From: Pseudonocardia thermophila
GTDB taxonomy: Bacteria; Actinomycetota; Actinomycetes; Mycobacteriales; Pseudonocardiaceae
Direction: 5' to 3'
Assembly: GCF_900142365.1 (NCBI RefSeq)
Contig: NZ_FRAP01000013.1
Location: 124,001 to 188,000 of the forward strand
Length of the DNA: 64,000 nucleotides
The notes under the pieces are model-generated. The model was not told where the DNA came from, did not search any database, and was given only the letters and a program-made list of their open reading frames with translations. Shown here in pieces: positions 17,132 to 25,829 of the stretch (positions are counted from its first letter, which is position 1; each line of letters begins with the position of its first letter). The position numbers were made by a program, and so were the translations under genes.

Positions 17132-18010
17132 ATGACCACCACCTCCACGGCGCCCCCTGAGACGTCTCGCAGGCGGGCTCGCGGCCCACGCAGCCGAGCC
17201 CGCCGCCGCTTCGCCGGCATGCTGGCGCTGGGCATCGCCCTGCTCTCCGCGGGGTCGCTGTACACCGCCTTCACGCCGAAGGCCCAGGTCGCGCAGGCGC
17301 AGGAGGACCAGACCGCGCTGATCGCCAAGGGCCAGGAGCTCTACACCAACCACTGCATCACCTGCCACGGCGCCAACCTGCAGGGCGTCCAGGACCGGGG
17401 CCCGAGCCTGATCGGTGTCGGTGACGCGGCGGTCTACTTCCAGGTCGCCACCGGTCGCATGCCGATGGCGCGCCAGGAGGCGCAGGCCGAGCGCAAGCCG
17501 CCGATGCCGCAGTTCAACATCCACCAGGCCGACGAGGAGAAGGCCGCGGAGGCGGCCGAGAACCTGGAGGCGCTCGGTGCGTTCATCCAGGCCAACGGCG
17601 GCGGCCCCAAGGCCCCCGCGGAGGACGGTCTGGCGCTGCGCGGTGACGACCCGGCCCGCGGTGGCGAGCTGTTCCGCCTCAACTGCGCGTCGTGCCACAA
17701 CTTCACCGGTCGCGGCGGAGCGCTGTCGTCGGGCAAGTACGCCCCCACGCTCGACGCGCCGACCGAGAAGGAGATCTACACGGCGATGCTGACCGGGCCG
17801 CAGAACATGCCGAAGTTCTCCGACCGGCAGCTCACGCCGGACGAGAAGAAGGACATCATCGCGTACGTGAAGTCGGTCACGAACGGCAACAACAACCCCG
17901 GCGGCAACCCGCTGGGCGGTATCGGTCCGACGTCCGAAGGAGTGATCACCTTCATCGTCGGCGTCGCCGCCATGATCGGTTTCGCCCTCTGGCTGGGAGC
18001 GAAGAATTGA
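17132..18010 (+). CDS. qcrC: Cytochrome bc1 complex diheme cytochrome c subunit
   Basis: A 292-residue diheme cytochrome c. An Arg-rich N-terminus leads to a signal-anchor helix (about 28-46), two heme-binding motifs C75-H79 (CITCH) and C185-H189 (CASCH), each with a downstream Met ligand, and a C-terminal membrane helix. With QcrA and QcrB it passes electrons from menaquinol directly to aa3 oxidase, replacing a soluble cytochrome c. Its stop overlaps the TTG start of qcrA. Confidence 0.95.
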   Translation: MTTTSTAPPETSRRRARGPRSRARRRFAGMLALGIALLSAGSLYTAFTPKAQVAQAQEDQTALIAKGQELYTNHCITCHGANLQGVQDRGPSLIGVGDAAVYFQVATGRMPMARQEAQAERKPPMPQFNIHQADEEKAAEAAENLEALGAFIQANGGGPKAPAEDGLALRGDDPARGGELFRLNCASCHNFTGRGGALSSGKYAPTLDAPTEKEIYTAMLTGPQNMPKFSDRQLTPDEKKDIIAYVKSVTNGNNNPGGNPLGGIGPTSEGVITFIVGVAAMIGFALWLGAKN

Positions 18011-19161
18011 GCACCGCCACCAACCCGCACGAGAAGCCGCGCACACCGACGGCGGCCGAGCTCGACGAGATGACTCCCGACCAGGTCGCGACGCTGGCCG
18101 CGAACCTCGACGACGTGGTCGTCGTCAAGAACACGCCCAAGTTCCCGATCTCGGGCACCCGCGCCGAGCGGCGTGCCGAGCGGGCGGTGGCGACGTGGTT
18201 CGTCATCTCGGCGCTGTCCGGCCTCGCCTTCCTCGGGGTCTACCTGTTCTGGCCGTTCGAGTACGTCGCGCCCGACCAGCCCGGCTACTTCGTCTACACG
18301 CTCTACACGCCGCTGATCGGCCTCCTGCTCGGTCTGGCGGTGCTGTCGCTCGGCGTCGCGGTCATCACCTACGTCAAGAAGTTCTTCCCGGACGAGGTCT
18401 CGGTGCAGCAGCGCCACGACGGCCCGTCCGACGAGGTCGCCCGCCGCACGGTCGTGGCGCAGCTGGTCAAGGCCGGCCAGGACACCACGATCGCCCGCCG
18501 CTCGCTGATCAAGCGGTCGGCGGGCGCCGCGGCCGGTGTGCTCGGCCTGGGCGTCGGGGTGGCCGCGGTCGCGCCGCTGATCCACAACCCGTGGAAGGGC
18601 CGCGACGACGCCGACCTGTGGGTCACCCCGTGGCGCTCGATCAACGGCGAGAAGGTCTACCTGCGCCGCGACACCGGTGACCCGAGCGAGATCTCGCTGG
18701 TCCGCCCGGAGGACCAGGAGGCGGGCTCGATGGAGACGGTCTTCCCGTTCCGCGAGTCCGAGCGCGGTGACGAGGAGGCGCTGCACGCGGCCCTGCGCCG
18801 CTCGGACGCTCCGGTGATGCTGATCCGGCTGCGTCCCGGGACTCCCGTGGTCCACCGCGAGGGCCAGGAGGACTACCACTACGGCGACTTCTACGCCTTC
18901 TCCAAGATCTGCACCCACCTCGGCTGCCCGACCTCGCTGTACGAGCAGCAGACCCAGCGGATCCTGTGCCCGTGCCACCAGTCGCAGTTCCTGGCGACCG
19001 AGTACGGCAAGCCCATCTTCGGTCCTGCAGCTCGCCCGCTGCCGCAGCTTCCCATTACCGTGGACGAGGACGGCTACTTCATCGCCCGCGGTGACTTCAA
19101 CGAACCGATCGGGCCCGGCTTCTGGGAGTGGCCCGGATTCTGGAATCGAGGGCGCTCATGA
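18007..19161 (+). CDS. qcrA: Cytochrome bc1 complex Rieske iron-sulfur subunit
   Basis: A 384-residue Rieske protein with three membrane helices (about 63-83, 100-123, 171-191) and a C-terminal [2Fe-2S] domain with C302-T-H304-L-G-C307 and C321-P-C323-H324. The best start is a rare TTG at 18007 overlapping the qcrC stop (TTGA) with GGGAG upstream; no other in-frame start fits the conserved N-terminus. R164-R165-S-L-I before the third helix resembles a twin-arginine motif, in line with the Sec-plus-Tat assembly shown for Streptomyces coelicolor QcrA. The gene ends in an ATGA overlap with qcrB. Confidence 0.93.
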   Translation: MSTATNPHEKPRTPTAAELDEMTPDQVATLAANLDDVVVVKNTPKFPISGTRAERRAERAVATWFVISALSGLAFLGVYLFWPFEYVAPDQPGYFVYTLYTPLIGLLLGLAVLSLGVAVITYVKKFFPDEVSVQQRHDGPSDEVARRTVVAQLVKAGQDTTIARRSLIKRSAGAAAGVLGLGVGVAAVAPLIHNPWKGRDDADLWVTPWRSINGEKVYLRRDTGDPSEISLVRPEDQEAGSMETVFPFRESERGDEEALHAALRRSDAPVMLIRLRPGTPVVHREGQEDYHYGDFYAFSKICTHLGCPTSLYEQQTQRILCPCHQSQFLATEYGKPIFGPAARPLPQLPITVDEDGYFIARGDFNEPIGPGFWEWPGFWNRGRS

Positions 19162-20843
19162 GTTCGATCACGACGCCCACCGGCTCGCCTGGTGGACTGC
19201 AGGCCAAGGCCGCAACGGCGCTGGACGAACTCGACCAGCGGTTCCATCCGGCGGCCGGCCTGCGCAAGCAGTTCAACAAGGTCTTCCCCACCCACTGGTC
19301 GTTCATGCTGGGTGAGGTCGCCCTCTACAGCTTCATCATCCTGCTGCTCACCGGCACGTTCCTCGGGTTGTTCTTCGACCCGTCGATGGCCGAGGTGCAG
19401 TACCACGGCTCGTTCGACAACCTGCGCGACGTCTGGATGAGCCGCGCGTACGAGTCGACGCTGAACATCTCGTTCGACGTGCGCGGTGGCCTGTTCATCC
19501 GGCAGGTCCACCACTGGGCAGCGCTGCTGTTCATGGGCGCGATGGTCGCCCACATGCTGCGGACGTTCTTCACCGGCGCGTTCCGCAAGCCGCGCGAGAC
19601 GAACTGGGTCATCGGCGTCCTGCTGCTGTTCATCGGCGTGTTCGCCGGCTTTACCGGCTACTCGCTGCCGGACGACCTGCTCTCCGGCATCGGTCTGCGC
19701 ATCGCGTCGGGCATCACGCTGTCGGTCCCGGTGATCGGCACCTGGGTGCACTACGCGCTGTTCGGCGGCGAGTTCCCGGGCCACGAGATCATCCCGCGGC
19801 TCTACATCGTCCACGTGCTGCTGATCCCGGGCATCCTGCTGGCGCTGATCGCGGTGCACGTGGGTCTGGTCTGGTACCAGAAGCACACGCAGTTCCCCGG
19901 CCCCGGCCGCACCGAGAAGAACGTCGTGGGCGTGCGGATCCTCCCGGCGTTCGCCGCCAAGGGCGGCGCGTTCTTCGCCGTCACGGCCGGTGTGCTGGCG
20001 ATCATGGGCGGGATCTTCCAGATCAACGGCATCTGGAACCTCGGGCCCTACAACCCGGCGCACGTCTCGGCGGGTTCGCAGCCTGACTGGTACATGCTCT
20101 TCTCCGAGGGCATGGCCCGCATCTTCCCGGCCTGGGAGCTGCACCTGGGCAACTACCTGGTCCCGGCGGCGTTCTGGGCCACGGCCCTGTTCCTGCCGGT
20201 GCTGTTCGTGATCGCGGGTGCCTACCCGGCGATCGAGCGGCGCTTCACCAAGGACAACGCCCTGCACAACCTGCTGCAGCGGCCACGTGACGTGCCCGTG
20301 CGCACCTCGCTGGGCGTGATGGCCATCATCACCTACGTCTGGCTGGCGCTCTGCGGCGTGAACGACTGGGTGGCGTTCTTCTTCGACATCTCGCTGAACG
20401 CCACGACGTGGGCCGGCCGCATCGGGCTGCTGATCCTGCCGCCGATCGGCTACTGGGTCACCTACCGGATCTGCATCGGCCTGCAGCGCAGCGACCGCCA
20501 GGTCCTGGAGCACGGCATCGAGACGGGCATCATCAAGCGGCTGCCGCACGGTGAGTTCATCGAGGTGCACCAGCCGCTGGGCGGCGTCGATGAACACGGC
20601 CACGCGATCCCGCTGGAGTACCAGGGCGCCCCGGTGCCGAAGCGGATGAACCAGCTCGGCTTCGGTGGCCACCCGGTCCCCGGCTCGCTGCTCACGCCGG
20701 ACGACCCGGAGGAGGTCGCCCGCCTGGAGGCGGCCCGGGCCGAGGCGGCGCGCAAGGAGCTCGAGGCCCGGACGAACGGCGAGGCCGAGCAGGCCGGGGC
20801 CGAATCGAAGGACCGCGACCGGGCGCTGACCGCGGGCGACTGA
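19158..20843 (+). CDS. qcrB: Cytochrome bc1 complex cytochrome b subunit
   Basis: A 561-residue integral membrane protein, the quinol-binding core of the bcc complex. Conserved actinobacterial segments include [17 protein letters not shown], the heme-ligand histidines in [18 protein letters not shown] and [19 protein letters not shown], and [10 protein letters not shown] in the Qo region (the PDWY motif). The C-terminal 60 residues are an Ala/Glu/Arg-rich cytoplasmic tail. In M. tuberculosis this subunit is the target of imidazopyridine drugs such as Q203. The ATG at 19158 overlaps the qcrA stop; a strong hairpin follows the stop and ends the operon. Confidence 0.95.
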   Translation: MSSITTPTGSPGGLQAKAATALDELDQRFHPAAGLRKQFNKVFPTHWSFMLGEVALYSFIILLLTGTFLGLFFDPSMAEVQYHGSFDNLRDVWMSRAYESTLNISFDVRGGLFIRQVHHWAALLFMGAMVAHMLRTFFTGAFRKPRETNWVIGVLLLFIGVFAGFTGYSLPDDLLSGIGLRIASGITLSVPVIGTWVHYALFGGEFPGHEIIPRLYIVHVLLIPGILLALIAVHVGLVWYQKHTQFPGPGRTEKNVVGVRILPAFAAKGGAFFAVTAGVLAIMGGIFQINGIWNLGPYNPAHVSAGSQPDWYMLFSEGMARIFPAWELHLGNYLVPAAFWATALFLPVLFVIAGAYPAIERRFTKDNALHNLLQRPRDVPVRTSLGVMAIITYVWLALCGVNDWVAFFFDISLNATTWAGRIGLLILPPIGYWVTYRICIGLQRSDRQVLEHGIETGIIKRLPHGEFIEVHQPLGGVDEHGHAIPLEYQGAPVPKRMNQLGFGGHPVPGSLLTPDDPEEVARLEAARAEAARKELEARTNGEAEQAGAESKDRDRALTAGD

Positions 20844-20870
20844 GCCCAGCACTGACCCGCAGCACGACCC

Positions 20871-20908
20871 GAACGGGCCCCGCCGGAGTTCTCCGGCGGG
20901 GCCCGTTC
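20871..20908 (+). terminator. Strong hairpin terminator after qcrB
   Basis: Arms 20871-20888 (GAACGGGCCCCGCCGGAG) and 20891-20908 are perfect complements with only TT between, followed by a weakly T-containing CGTTCC. It lies 27 bases after the qcrB stop. Confidence 0.8.
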
Positions 20909-21241
20909 CGTTCCTGACCGCCGTCGCGACGAGGACGGTCAGCGCGGGCCACCGAGCGCTCACCGGCGGGCGGCCGCGACGGGGAGCCCGTGGTCCGGAC
21001 GGAGCGGTGCGATCAGGTGACCGGGCTGCGACGGCCGCGCCGAGCCCGCACAGGGCAGATCGCGAGCACGACCACGTGCCCGCGGGAGGGCGACGATCGC
21101 CACCGGTGCGGGCGCGGCGGCGCTCCCACCGTGCGAGGAGATCGGGGGAGGCTGCACCGCGGCCACGGGACCTGACCTCTCGATCGGGTGGTCGCCCGTC
21201 CCGATGAGACCCCTAGGGTGGCCACGATCACGACGGGTTGC
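20909..21241. other. Gene-free region between qcrB terminator and leader peptide
   Basis: About 330 bases of high-GC sequence. Arg-rich open frames occur on both strands but none has a start signal, recognisable family or codon bias. Nothing supported is seen. Confidence 0.5.
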
Positions 21242-21247
21242 TACCGT
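21242..21247 (+). promoter_or_regulatory. -10 box TACCGT of a leaderless leader peptide
   Basis: TACCGT seven bases before the ATG at 21255, the leaderless spacing used by many genes here. Confidence 0.45.
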
Positions 21248-21254
21248 GGGGCCC

Positions 21255-21311
21255 ATGCGTACCACCCTCGCTCTCGCCCTCGACGCGGCCGTAGCGCCGC
21301 GCGTCGGCTGA
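21255..21311 (+). CDS. Candidate 18-residue attenuator leader peptide
   Basis: A short frame encoding MRTTLALALDAAVAPRVG, with Leu/Ala alternation, Val residues and an Arg. It starts directly after a -10 box, like the leaderless leader peptides before ilvB and leuA described in actinobacteria. The stop codon TGA overlaps the first arm of an 8-bp stem (21310-21317). Downstream, before the next gene's AAGGAG site, two alternative stems are possible. Its Leu/Ala/Val content would suit sensing of branched-chain amino-acid supply, but this is inference. Confidence 0.4.
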   Translation: MRTTLALALDAAVAPRVG

Positions 21312-21398
21312 GCCAGGAAGCCGGCGCGCACGTCCCGGAGTCTTCCTCTCTTCCGAGACCTGGCTCGGATCCCTTCTCCCACGGATCCCGCCAAGGAG
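21310..21398 (+). promoter_or_regulatory. Possible attenuator stems and ribosome site before the ACT-like gene
   Basis: GAGCCAGG (21310-21317) pairs with CCTGGCTC (21359-21366). GGATCC at 21367-21372 and at 21383-21388 can pair with each other right before AAGGAG (21393-21398), so alternative folding could expose or hide the ribosome site of the gene at 21408. Confidence 0.4.
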
Positions 21399-21407
21399 TT
21401 CTACCCC

Positions 21408-21683
21408 ATGTCCGTCATCGACGAACGCCCTCGGACCACGTGGACGCCGCGCATGCACCGGCGCCACGAGATCGTCATCACCGACGGGATGGAGGGCGTG
21501 CTGCGCGTCGGGGCCGCGCTCGCGGACTGCGGTTTCCCGGTCCGCGACTTCGCGGCCGAGGTGCGCGAGGGTGTCCCCTACAGCTCCATCACCTGCACGG
21601 TGTCGCTGACCGGCAGCGAGTGCGAGACGTTCTCGCAGCGGCTGTCGGCCATGCCGAACGTCATCGCCGTCACCCCCTGCTGA
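21408..21683 (+). CDS. Small ACT-like domain protein
   Basis: A 91-residue protein. After 17 polar residues the order HEIVITDGMEGVLRVGAALADCGFPVRDFAAEV - VPYSSITCTVSLTGSECETFSQRLSAMPNVIAVTPC (two strands, helix, two strands, helix, final strand) suggests a beta-alpha-beta ACT/IlvN-like fold; this is by eye. Such domains bind amino acids and regulate enzymes. It has a good AAGGAG site ten bases before the ATG and the leader-peptide region upstream. Its 3' end overlaps the convergent fprA gene by 14 bases. No enzyme subunit partner is adjacent. Confidence 0.65.
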   Translation: MSVIDERPRTTWTPRMHRRHEIVITDGMEGVLRVGAALADCGFPVRDFAAEVREGVPYSSITCTVSLTGSECETFSQRLSAMPNVIAVTPC

Positions 21684-23043
21684 GGGCGGAGTCGGCCGCC
21701 CGGGCCGCGGCGAGCATCTCGTCGAGCTCGGCGACCTTGACCCGCTGAGTGCCGCGCAGGCCGCCGCGGCGCACCTCCTCGGCGTCCAGCCGCAGCCACG
21801 ACGTCCAGTCGACCGGTTCCGCGCCGTGCTGGGCGAGCACCGCCTCCACGTCGGCCTCGGGGACCGGCAGGGAGTCGAGGTCCTCCAGCACGGCGGCGAC
21901 CGTCTCGTGGGCGCAGCTCTTGTTGGTGCCGATGACCCCGGTCGGGCCGCGCTTGATCCAGCCGGTCACGTAGGCCCCGGGGACGGGCGTGTCGCCGTCG
22001 AGGACCCGGCCGGCGGCGTTCGGGACGGTGCCGGTGGCGGCGTCGAACGGCAGGCCGGGGACGGGTTCGGCGGCGTAGCCGATGGCCCGCACGACCAGCC
22101 CCACGTCGAGGACCTCCTCCTCGCCCGTGCCGCGCACCCGGTCGCCGTCGACGACGTTGCGCTCGACGACCAGCGCCGACACCCGCCCGTCGGTGCCGAC
22201 CAGGCGCACTGGGGAGCGCAGGAAGTGCAGGTGGATGCAGCGCGGCCGGTCCTTCGACTCCCGCGCCGCCCACTCGGTGAGCATCGCCAGGTTCTGCTGC
22301 TGGCGGCGCTCCTCCGGCTCCGGCACCCCCGCGGCGAGCAGCCCGTCGTCGTGCACGACGACGTCGGCGTTGGCCAGCTCGCCGATCTGGCGCAGCTCGG
22401 CGGGGGTGAACTTCACGTGCTGCGGGCCGCGGCGGATCACGATGTGGATGTCGCGGATCTTGCTGGCGCGCAGCGCGTCGAGCACCGGATCGGGGATGTC
22501 GGTGTCGGCCATCTCGTCGGCCGACTTCGCCAGCACCCTCGCCACGTCGAGCGCGACGTTGCCGGCCCCGACGACGGCCATCCCCGGGTGGTCCAGCGGC
22601 GGGTCGAGCTTGGTGAAGTCGGGGTGGCCGGAGTACCAGCTCACGAACGCCCCGGAGCCGATCGAGCCCTCCAGGTCCTCCCCCGGCACACCGAGGGACC
22701 GGTCGACGGAGGTGCCGGTGGCGTGCACGATCGCGGAGTAGCAGGTGCGCAGCGCCTCCAGCGGCACGCCGCCCTCCCCCACGCGGACGTTGCCCAGGAA
22801 GCGGACGGTGGCCGGATCGAACGGCTTGGCCAGTACCCGGATGACCGACTTCATCTTCACGTGATCGGGCGCCACGCCGTACCGCACCAGCCCGTACGGG
22901 GCGGGCAGCCGGTCGATCACGTCGACGTCGACGGGCCGGCCGGACGCCGCCAGCGCGGCGGCGGCGTAGAGCCCGGACGGTCCGGCGCCGACCACCGCGA
23001 TGCGACGGCGCGGTGCGGGATCGGAGTGGGGTGCTGACGTCAT
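21670..23043 (-). CDS. fprA: Ferredoxin/NADP+ reductase, adrenodoxin-reductase type
   Basis: A 457-residue flavoprotein of the FprA/adrenodoxin reductase family. Visible are the FAD-binding VVGAGPSGLYAAAAL, the DRLPAPYGLVRYGVAPDHVKMKSV block unique to this family, the NADP-binding VVGAGNVALDVARVL, and the C-terminal GWIKRGPTGVIGTNKSCAHET. It moves electrons from NADPH to ferredoxin, which then feeds P450s such as the one at 36.3 kb (a plausible but unproven partner). Start ATG at 23043 with AGGAG eight bases upstream. Confidence 0.92.
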   Translation of the reverse strand: MTSAPHSDPAPRRRIAVVGAGPSGLYAAAALAASGRPVDVDVIDRLPAPYGLVRYGVAPDHVKMKSVIRVLAKPFDPATVRFLGNVRVGEGGVPLEALRTCYSAIVHATGTSVDRSLGVPGEDLEGSIGSGAFVSWYSGHPDFTKLDPPLDHPGMAVVGAGNVALDVARVLAKSADEMADTDIPDPVLDALRASKIRDIHIVIRRGPQHVKFTPAELRQIGELANADVVVHDDGLLAAGVPEPEERRQQQNLAMLTEWAARESKDRPRCIHLHFLRSPVRLVGTDGRVSALVVERNVVDGDRVRGTGEEEVLDVGLVVRAIGYAAEPVPGLPFDAATGTVPNAAGRVLDGDTPVPGAYVTGWIKRGPTGVIGTNKSCAHETVAAVLEDLDSLPVPEADVEAVLAQHGAEPVDWTSWLRLDAEEVRRGGLRGTQRVKVAELDEMLAAARAADSALSRG

Positions 23044-23120
23044 CTGGGGACTCCTGCGGGTGATGATCTCGATCCTGCCGGGGTGCGGCCGTCGCCGCGA
23101 GGCATGCGTTCCGCCCAGGG

Positions 23121-23915
23121 CTACCCGGGCTGCTGCGGGGGCTCCGGGTACGGGCGGAACCGCGGTGCCCGTTCCTCGACGTACGCGGTGAACCCTTCGC
23201 GCAGGTCGGGGCCGCCGATGAAGGTGGTGACCCGCTCCCACGCCCGGTCGAGCGCGGCCTCGTAGCTGGAGTGACCGGCCTCGTGGACCTGCTCGATGAT
23301 CGCCGCCACCGCGTGCGGAGCGCAGTTGACGGCGATGTCGCGGGCGTAGGCCTGCGCGGCGGTCACGACGTCCGCGCCCGGCACGACCCGGCTGACCAGC
23401 CCGAGCCGCTGCGCCTCCGCGGCGTCGATCGTCCGCCCCGACAGCATCAGGTCCAACGCGTTCTCGTGCCCGATCATTCGCGGCAACAGCCACGCGATGC
23501 CGTACTCGGCGGGCAGGCCGCGGCGGGCGAACGAGGTCGCGAACTTCGCGCCCTCCGCGGCGAAGCGGACGTGGCAGAACAGGGCGAGCACCAGCCCGAT
23601 CCCGGCGCACGCCCCGTTGATCGCCGCGATCATCGGCTTGGGGAACGTGCGCAGGTGCTCAGTCGGGTTGCGCGGCAGCGTGGCGCCCGGCGCGGCCAGC
23701 CGGGCCAGCCGCGCCAGGTCCGCACCCGGGCAGAACGTCGATCCGGCGCCGGTCACGACGACCGCCCGCACCTGCGGATCCCCGGCGGCCGCGACGACGT
23801 GCTCGGAGTAGGCGGTGTGCAGGTCGGCGTCCCAGCCGTTGCGCCGCTCCGGCCGGTTGAACGTCAGGGTGAGCACACCGTCGGCGTCCAGGTCGGCCAG
23901 GACCGCGTCGCTCAT
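23121..23915 (-). CDS. Enoyl-CoA hydratase/isomerase family protein
   Basis: A 264-residue crotonase-fold protein with NRPERRNGWDADL, the oxyanion-hole segments GAGSTFCPGADL and AAINGACAGIGLVLALFC, and AEYGIAWLLPRMIG. The second catalytic Glu of true hydratases appears as E in LPAEYG, typical of the broader family, so the substrate class is uncertain. The ATG overlaps the stop of the upstream paralogue by four bases; both likely act on CoA thioesters in lipid breakdown. Confidence 0.88.
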   Translation of the reverse strand: MSDAVLADLDADGVLTLTFNRPERRNGWDADLHTAYSEHVVAAAGDPQVRAVVVTGAGSTFCPGADLARLARLAAPGATLPRNPTEHLRTFPKPMIAAINGACAGIGLVLALFCHVRFAAEGAKFATSFARRGLPAEYGIAWLLPRMIGHENALDLMLSGRTIDAAEAQRLGLVSRVVPGADVVTAAQAYARDIAVNCAPHAVAAIIEQVHEAGHSSYEAALDRAWERVTTFIGGPDLREGFTAYVEERAPRFRPYPEPPQQPG

Positions 23916-24715
23916 GGCTGCTCCTCGGGATCGGCGAACCGAGGTGCGCGCCGGGCGAGGCTCGCCGCGGCGGCCTCCCGCTGGTTGGGGCTGCCCGCGA
24001 GCCGGGCGAAAGCGGCCCGTTCGGCGGCCAGCCCGGCCGCGTAGTCGGTGATCGCGAGCAGCTCCTTCGCGGCGCGGACGGCGTCCGGGCTGCGGGCGGC
24101 GATCTCGGCGGCCAGCTCGTGCGCCGCCGCCAGCGGATCATCGGCGATGCGGGTGACGAGCCCGATCCGGTGGGCCTCGGCCGCGTCGACGCGGCGGCCG
24201 GTGAAGATCAGCTCGGCGGCGACGTCCGGCCCGACCAGCCGCGGCAGCAGCTGCGTGCCGACCATGTCGGGCACGAGCCCCCAGCGCACCTCCAGCACGG
24301 CGAAGACGGCGCCGGGGGCGGCGATGCGGATGTCGGCGCCGAGGGCGAGCTGCAGGCCGCCGCCCAGCGCGTGCCCCCGCACCGCGGCGATCACCGGCAC
24401 CGGGAGATCGCGGAAGGCGAGCACGGCGCGCTGGCCGCGGGACGGCGCGCCCGGATCCGCGGGCTCCCGGCCTGCGGGCCGCCACTCGCGGCCCTGCGCC
24501 ATCGCACCGAACGCCGACGTGTCCAGGCCGGCGCAGAACGAGCGCCCCTCCCCCGACAGCACGACCGCACGCAGGCCTCGCTCGGCCCGCAGCGCCTCCC
24601 CGGTCTCGGCGAGCGCGGCGAACATCTCGGAGTCGAGGGCGTTGAGCTTCGCGGGCCGGTTCAGACGCACGTCGGCGACGCCACCGTCGACGGTGCACAG
24701 CACGCGATCACCCAT
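23912..24715 (-). CDS. Enoyl-CoA hydratase/isomerase family protein, second copy
   Basis: A 267-residue crotonase-fold protein: LNRPAKLNALDSEM, GEGRSFCAGLDTSAF, AVRGHALGGGLQLALGADIRI and RWGLVPDMVGTQLLPRLVG. It differs from its neighbour by an insert of about 20 residues (GREWRPAGREPADPG) after the first oxyanion segment, as in crotonase relatives acting on larger substrates. The ATG at 24715 is chosen because a TAGGGT -10 box lies seven bases upstream; a GTG three bases earlier is possible. First gene of a two-gene operon. Confidence 0.87.
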   Translation of the reverse strand: MGDRVLCTVDGGVADVRLNRPAKLNALDSEMFAALAETGEALRAERGLRAVVLSGEGRSFCAGLDTSAFGAMAQGREWRPAGREPADPGAPSRGQRAVLAFRDLPVPVIAAVRGHALGGGLQLALGADIRIAAPGAVFAVLEVRWGLVPDMVGTQLLPRLVGPDVAAELIFTGRRVDAAEAHRIGLVTRIADDPLAAAHELAAEIAARSPDAVRAAKELLAITDYAAGLAAERAAFARLAGSPNQREAAAASLARRAPRFADPEEQP

Positions 24716-24722
24716 CACCCAG

Positions 24723-24728
24723 ACCCTA
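24723..24728 (-). promoter_or_regulatory. Leaderless -10 box TAGGGT for the enoyl-CoA hydratase pair
   Basis: TAGGGT on the minus strand, seven bases before the ATG at 24715. Confidence 0.5.
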
Positions 24729-24803
24729 GCCCGTCCAGGGCCGGCGGAACGAGATTCGGGTCACACTCCGTTCGGGCATGACGGGACGGATCGCGGCAAC
24801 CCC

Positions 24804-25811
24804 ATGCCCATGACCGCCACGATCGCTACCCCGACCGAGACGACCGACCGGCAGCTGCGGATCTCCGCGCTGGTCGCGCAGCTGCGCGCGCTGGACCACC
24901 TGACCCGCACCGAGGCCCGCATCGCCCGCCTGCGCACCGCCCAGGCCCGCACCTCGACGGTGCGCCGCGAGCTGGAGCAGAACGCCGCGGCCGCCGATCG
25001 GCGCGCCGCCGAGCTCGCCGACGCACTGCGCTCGCTCGATGCGGTCCCCGACGTCGTCGCGCCGCTGGTGGGCCGAGTGCTCGCCCTCGCCAAGGCCGTC
25101 GCCGAGCAGGCGCAGCCGGTCGACGAGGCCGTGCTGGCCGATCTGGTGCTGGAGCAGCAGCTGCTCGACCGCGCCCGCTACACCCGTGGGCTGGCCGGGC
25201 ACCTCGGGCTGCCCGCCGTCGTCGCGCTGGCCGAGAAGCTGACCGACGCGCACTCCGAGACCGTCGAGTGGCTGCACGCCGTGCTCGCGCAAGAGGCCGC
25301 GGGCGGCCCGCGGGCGCTGGAGCCGACGCCGGTGCAGCGCATCACGGGCGGGGCGACCCGGCTGGCCGGACTGCCCGCTCGGGTCGCCGTCGAGCGCGTG
25401 AACCGGACCGTCGACGCGCTCGGCCGCCGGGGCCGCGCCGCGCGGACACAGGTGGAGGGCGCGCTGCAGGGCACGGTCGAGAGCCTGCGCAGCCTCGTCG
25501 CCGGCGCGCAGGAGGTGGGCGGTGCCGGCCGGGACGCCGCCCTGGCCCGCGCCGAGGAGGTGGCCGAGCGCGAGCAGGCACCCGCCGTGGCCGACGCCGC
25601 GCACACCGCGCGGGCCCGCATCGGCGCGCTGTCCGCCGGCGAGCTGCCGATCACCCGCTACGAGGAGCGCACCGCCGCCGACTGCGTCGCCGCGATCCGC
25701 CGCCTCGACGACGCAGACGACGTGCGCGCGATCGTCGCGTTCGAGGAGAAGCACAAGAACCGCGCCGGCGTGCTGAGCGCGGCCGGGGCCCAGCTCGCAG
25801 CACTGACCTGA
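24804..25811 (+). CDS. Ferritin-like domain protein
   Basis: A 335-residue, strongly helical protein conserved in actinobacteria. The first half (about 15-160) has the helices RISALVAQLRALDHLTRTEARIARL, LVGRVLALAKAVAEQ, LVLEQQLLDRARY and LTDAHSETVEWLHAVL, a four-helix ferritin-like pattern with Glu/His residues at helix centres; metal binding is not assured. The second half is Ala/Arg/Glu-rich with repeated helices and a C-terminal RYEERTAADCVAAIRRLDD block. Two ATG codons six bases apart are possible starts, both with poor ribosome sites. Convergent with the GlxA-type gene. Role unknown, perhaps oxidative stress. Confidence 0.75.
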   Translation: MPMTATIATPTETTDRQLRISALVAQLRALDHLTRTEARIARLRTAQARTSTVRRELEQNAAAADRRAAELADALRSLDAVPDVVAPLVGRVLALAKAVAEQAQPVDEAVLADLVLEQQLLDRARYTRGLAGHLGLPAVVALAEKLTDAHSETVEWLHAVLAQEAAGGPRALEPTPVQRITGGATRLAGLPARVAVERVNRTVDALGRRGRAARTQVEGALQGTVESLRSLVAGAQEVGGAGRDAALARAEEVAEREQAPAVADAAHTARARIGALSAGELPITRYEERTAADCVAAIRRLDDADDVRAIVAFEEKHKNRAGVLSAAGAQLAALT

Positions 25812-25829
25812 TACCGACCCCCGGCCTGA

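Noticed and set aside
20960..21394. 144-residue minus-strand frame between qcrB and the leader region
   Set aside because: No ribosome site, no leaderless box and random high-GC composition; it also runs across the leader-peptide region.
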